A DNA stretch of 64,000 nt, from assembly GCF_030269645.1 (NCBI RefSeq), contig NZ_BSTR01000003.1, positions 186,001 through 250,000 of the forward strand, in the 5' to 3' direction. This DNA is from Actinokineospora sp. NBRC 105648. GTDB lineage: Bacteria; Actinomycetota; Actinomycetes; Mycobacteriales; Pseudonocardiaceae. Shown piece by piece: positions 61,141 through 64,000 of the stretch (its first letter is position 1; every line of letters begins with the position of its first letter). The notes beneath the pieces are model-generated. The model saw only the letters and a list, made by a program, of their open reading frames with translations. It had not been told where the DNA came from and made no database searches. Made by a program: the position numbers and the translations under genes.

Positions 61141-62568
61141 TTGAGCATCGTGGACGACAGCACCCCGGCCGCGGACGCCGCGGCGCGCAAGCGCGAACAG
61201 CGCGGGTGGTGCTGGTACGACTGGGCCAACTCGGTGTTCCCCACCTCGGTGATCACCGTGTTCGGGTCGCTCTACCTGACCGAGGTGGCGGCCAACGCCG
61301 CGATGGCGGACAAGGCGCTCAACGGCCCCAACCCGTGCCCGGCCGACGCCGCGGGCAACACCGACAAGCTGCGCGACTGCGACATCAGCCTGCTCGGGCT
61401 GCACTTCCCGGCCGGGTCGCTGTGGGGCTACCTGCTCTCCATCGCCACCGTGGTGCAGGTCCTGGTCGTGCCGCTGATGGGCGCCTTCGCCGACCGCTCG
61501 TCGAACAAGAAGCCGATGCTGGCCTTCTTCGCCTTCGGCGGGTCGCTGGCCACCATCGCGATGTCGCTGGTCAGCGGCTCGAACTGGGGCTTGGGGGTGG
61601 GGTTGTTCATCCTCGGCAACATCGGCTACGGCACCTCGGTGGTGATCTACTACTCGTTCCTGCCCGAGATCGCCACCGCCGACGAGCGCGACGGGCTCTC
61701 CTCGCGCGGGTGGGCCTTCGGGTACCTGGGCAGCGGCCTGGCCCTGGCCATCCAGCTGGTCATCTACCTGTTCCGGGAGAAGATCGGCATCACCTCCGGC
61801 AACGCCGCGCAGATCGCGTTCATCCTCTCGGGCATCTGGTGGGCGCTGTTCACCCTGATCCCGCTGCGCAGGCTGCGCGGGCACCACGAGCGCCCGCAGG
61901 GCACCGCCACCCAGGGCTCGCTGGTCACCGCCGGGTTCCGCGAGCTGCGCACCACGCTGCGCGAGGCGCGCGCGTTCCCGCTGACCCTGGCCTTCCTGGG
62001 CACCTACCTGATCTACACCGACGGCATCGCCACCGTCGCCAACGTCTCGGCCCAGTACGGCCGCGAGGAGCTCAAGTTCGAGGCCGACGTGCTGATCACC
62101 ACGATCCTGATCGTGCAGTTCGTGGCCTTCCTCGGCGGCGTGCTGCACGGGCTGCTCGCCCGCCGGATCGGCGCCAAGAAGACCATCATGATCAGCCTGG
62201 TGGTGTGGGTGCTGGTCATCGGCGCGGCCTACTTCGTCCAGGCCGGGCAGGCCCTGCAGTTCTACCTGCTCGCCGGCGGCATCGGCCTGGTCCTGGGCGG
62301 CACCAACGCCCTGTCTCGCTCGCTGTTCAGCCAGATGGTGCCCGCGGGCAAGGAGGCCCAGTACTTCTCGGTCTACGAGATGGGCGAGCGGGCCACCTCG
62401 TGGCTGGGCCCGCTGGTCTTCGCCGTGGCAGCCAGCACCACCGGCTCCTACCGGTACGCCATCCTGGCCCTGGTGGTCTTCTTCTTCGTGGGCTTGGTGC
62501 TGATGTACTTCGTCCCGGTGCGGCGCGCCATCGCCGCCGCGGGCAACCCGGAACCGGCGGTCCTCTAG
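61141..62568 (+). CDS. MFS transporter, UMF1/Atg22-like
   Basis: 475 aa with 12 predicted membrane segments. The TTG start lies 5 bases after GGAGG; GTG 61150 is an alternative. The UMF1 signature near the N-terminus (QRGWCWYDWANSVFPTSVIT) and RGWAFGYLGSGLALAIQLVI, GGTNALSRSLFSQMVPAGKE, AQYFSVYEMGERATSWLGPL are typical of the UMF1 family related to yeast Atg22. The substrate is probably a small solute such as an amino acid; it is not established. Confidence 0.9.
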   Translation: MSIVDDSTPAADAAARKREQRGWCWYDWANSVFPTSVITVFGSLYLTEVAANAAMADKALNGPNPCPADAAGNTDKLRDCDISLLGLHFPAGSLWGYLLSIATVVQVLVVPLMGAFADRSSNKKPMLAFFAFGGSLATIAMSLVSGSNWGLGVGLFILGNIGYGTSVVIYYSFLPEIATADERDGLSSRGWAFGYLGSGLALAIQLVIYLFREKIGITSGNAAQIAFILSGIWWALFTLIPLRRLRGHHERPQGTATQGSLVTAGFRELRTTLREARAFPLTLAFLGTYLIYTDGIATVANVSAQYGREELKFEADVLITTILIVQFVAFLGGVLHGLLARRIGAKKTIMISLVVWVLVIGAAYFVQAGQALQFYLLAGGIGLVLGGTNALSRSLFSQMVPAGKEAQYFSVYEMGERATSWLGPLVFAVAASTTGSYRYAILALVVFFFVGLVLMYFVPVRRAIAAAGNPEPAVL

Positions 62569-62601
62569 CGCCGCAGGCCCCCGCCGCCGGGTGCTCCCCG
62601 G

Positions 62602-64000
62602 TCAGCCGCTCGGCACCGGGATCGGCCTGGCCAACACCTGGTCCAGGACCCCGGTGAGGAACCGCGCCGGGTCTGGGACCGGCGCCGTGACCCGCATCGC
62701 GACGATCGCGTCTGGTCGCACGAGCACGGCCCCGTCGTCGGACAGCCACGGCGCGTGAACCTGGTGCGCCGGCAGGCCGACCTCCGCGGCGGCGGTGAGC
62801 CAGCGGTCGCCCTGCGCGCCCACCAGCAGGGTCCACCGGGACGCGACCAGGTCGAGGGTCGAGACCCCGTCGACCCACGCGTGGGGGACCCGTGAGCCCG
62901 GGGAACCGTCCAGCACCGCCGCCAGGTCCAGCGTGGACGGCAGTTCCGGCCGCGGGTCGACGACGGCGGCCGAGTCGTACCGCTGGCCCAGGTGCACCAC
63001 CGGTGCCGCCCACACCCCCGCCGCCACCCTGGCGGCATCGGCCTCGGGTCCACGCCCCCAATGCAACGCCGGGTCGCCGAGTCGGCGCATCGCCTGGTCC
63101 AGCGTCGCCGCGGCCACCGGTTCACGCTCCTGCGCGTAGGTGTCGAGCAGGCCGGGGCCCGCCTCGCCGTGGTGCACGGCGGCCAGCTTCCACGCCAGGT
63201 TGTGCGCGTCGGCGACACCGGTGTTGAGGCCGAAGGCGCCCAGCGGCGACACCGTGTGCGCGGCGTCGCCGACGAGGAACACGCGCCCGACGGTGAAGCG
63301 GTCGGCCAGGGCGCTGCGGGGCCGCCACGGGAGCACGCTGCGCACCTCGACGTCGAGGTCGGGATCGCCGACCGCGGTCCGCACGACCGCGGCGCAGCGC
63401 TCCGGCGTGAAGTCCTCGGGGCGTTCGCCCGCGTCGAGGTCGCAGGCCACGTGGAAGACCCAGTTCGTCGCCCCGTCCACGGTGGCCAGCAGACCCGGTG
63501 CCGCCGGTGTGGTGATGGTGCAGGTGGCGAAGGACATCCCCCGCAGGTGGGGGCGCAGGTCCGCGCGGAACAAGATGTTGATCATCGACTTGCCGAGGTC
63601 GCCCGGACCGGAGGTGCCCACGCCGAGGGCGGTCCGCACGGCGCTGTGCGTGCCGTCGGCGGCGACCACGCGCGCGCACCGCAACGCGTAGCGGCCATCG
63701 GGTCCCTCCAGCTCGACGTCCACGCCGTCGGTGTCCTGCGCGACGCCGACCAGGCGGGTCGACCAGCGCAGGTCCGCGCCGCGGCGCGCCAGGTCGGCGG
63801 CCACCACGGCGTCGAGACGGTCCTGGGCGCAGACCCCGCGCAGCCGGAACGGCGTCACGTCCAGCTCGTCGGCGGACGGGGTCGGCATGGGCACGGCCAC
63901 GACATCGCCCGCGCCCATCTCGACGACCGTCCGCGCCACCGCCTTGCCCGCGGCGCCCCGCAGGTCGACCGCGGCGGCGTCCACGGCGGAGTCGAGCCCG
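62602..64000 (-). CDS. FAD-dependent aromatic monooxygenase (runs off the right edge)
   Basis: More than 465 aa visible; the N-terminal FAD-binding loop lies beyond the edge. ALRCARVVAADGTHSAVRTA (DG motif), RVFLVGDAAHTVSPLGAFGL then NTGVADAHNLAWKLAAV (FAD ribityl GD motif), and LLDTYAQEREPVAAATLDQA define a class A phenol/PHBH-type hydroxylase. A C-terminal thioredoxin-like domain (VASRWTLLVGAQGDRWLTAA) is as in PheA/TetX-like polyketide hydroxylases. It inserts one oxygen atom into an aromatic or polyketide substrate that cannot be named. A distant paralogue of rox. Confidence 0.88.
   Translation of the reverse strand, partial: GLDSAVDAAAVDLRGAAGKAVARTVVEMGAGDVVAVPMPTPSADELDVTPFRLRGVCAQDRLDAVVAADLARRGADLRWSTRLVGVAQDTDGVDVELEGPDGRYALRCARVVAADGTHSAVRTALGVGTSGPGDLGKSMINILFRADLRPHLRGMSFATCTITTPAAPGLLATVDGATNWVFHVACDLDAGERPEDFTPERCAAVVRTAVGDPDLDVEVRSVLPWRPRSALADRFTVGRVFLVGDAAHTVSPLGAFGLNTGVADAHNLAWKLAAVHHGEAGPGLLDTYAQEREPVAAATLDQAMRRLGDPALHWGRGPEADAARVAAGVWAAPVVHLGQRYDSAAVVDPRPELPSTLDLAAVLDGSPGSRVPHAWVDGVSTLDLVASRWTLLVGAQGDRWLTAAAEVGLPAHQVHAPWLSDDGAVLVRPDAIVAMRVTAPVPDPARFLTGVLDQVLARPIPVPSG

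Overview
The window is high-GC (about 70% or more) actinobacterial chromosome, most likely from Pseudonocardiales (Actinokineospora, Saccharothrix or Lentzea type). Supporting markers are a DUF3090 / SCO1664-family pair, a DUF3097 gene followed by NfeD and SPFH genes, an MptB-like polyprenol-phosphomannose mannosyltransferase, mycothiol-type DinB/TIGR03086 proteins, and many genes that look leaderless (a TANNNT box 6-7 bases before the start codon). No rRNA, tRNA or CRISPR array was recognised. Genes run off both ends.

Layout. 1-7.1 kb: GH92 glycosidase (partial), a membrane protein, a subtilisin-like protein without its catalytic residues, an NmrA-type reductase, an M20 peptidase and an MptB-like enzyme. 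7.15-7.75 kb: a frameshifted gene remnant. 7.75-15.76 kb: a complete Tn3-family transposon of about 8 kb, with imperfect terminal inverted repeats, TnpA (1003 aa, DDE), a serine resolvase with a three-part res region, and cargo that looks like host or phage conflict genes. The cargo is an Abi_C (abortive infection C-terminal) protein overlapping the resolvase, a small unknown protein coupled to a NYN-domain nuclease, and a Ser/Thr kinase with an unknown C-terminal domain. 15.9-26.1 kb: LD-carboxypeptidase/S9 peptidase pair, DUF3090/SCO1664 pair, a secreted repeat protein, an erythromycin-esterase-like gene divergent from an HTH regulator over a palindrome, DUF3097, NfeD/SPFH and a methyltransferase. 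26.1-26.9 kb: a non-coding block full of inverted and 56-bp-period repeats. 26.9-40.1 kb: ordinary small-enzyme and regulator genes, including two AlkZ-like HTH_42 proteins, a WYL regulator, adenosine deaminase, a STAS protein and several methyltransferases.

40.19-45.4 kb: a strong candidate for the chromosome dimer resolution site dif, a second dif-like site 259 bp further on, and a Xer-like tyrosine recombinase immediately downstream. These are followed by an RluA pseudouridine synthase, a two-gene HEAT / MerR-HEAT operon behind a MerR-type operator, and a second tyrosine recombinase. 45.4-53.9 kb: a MerR regulator with a TIGR03086 gene, a septum-formation-domain membrane protein, a rifampicin monooxygenase (rox) whose promoter carries a rifamycin-associated element, a KfrA-like coiled-coil protein behind an AT-rich palindromic region, an ECF sigma factor with a RibD-C reductase, and a secreted ricin-type lectin. 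54-64 kb: an ECF42-type sigma factor coupled to a DGPF/YciI gene, NIPSNAP, a PAS-GGDEF-EAL protein, a zinc-finger protein, GDPD, a methyltransferase, an Rpf-like cell-wall protein, an MFS transporter and a partial FAD monooxygenase.

The two most interesting blocks are the Tn3-family transposon with possible defence cargo, and the dif / Xer / second-recombinase region. The regulated modules with visible cis sites (rox with its element, MerR-HEAT with its operator, HTH with esterase, the KfrA-like gene) are directly testable. All calls come from reading the sequence and from recalled family features; no database search was run.
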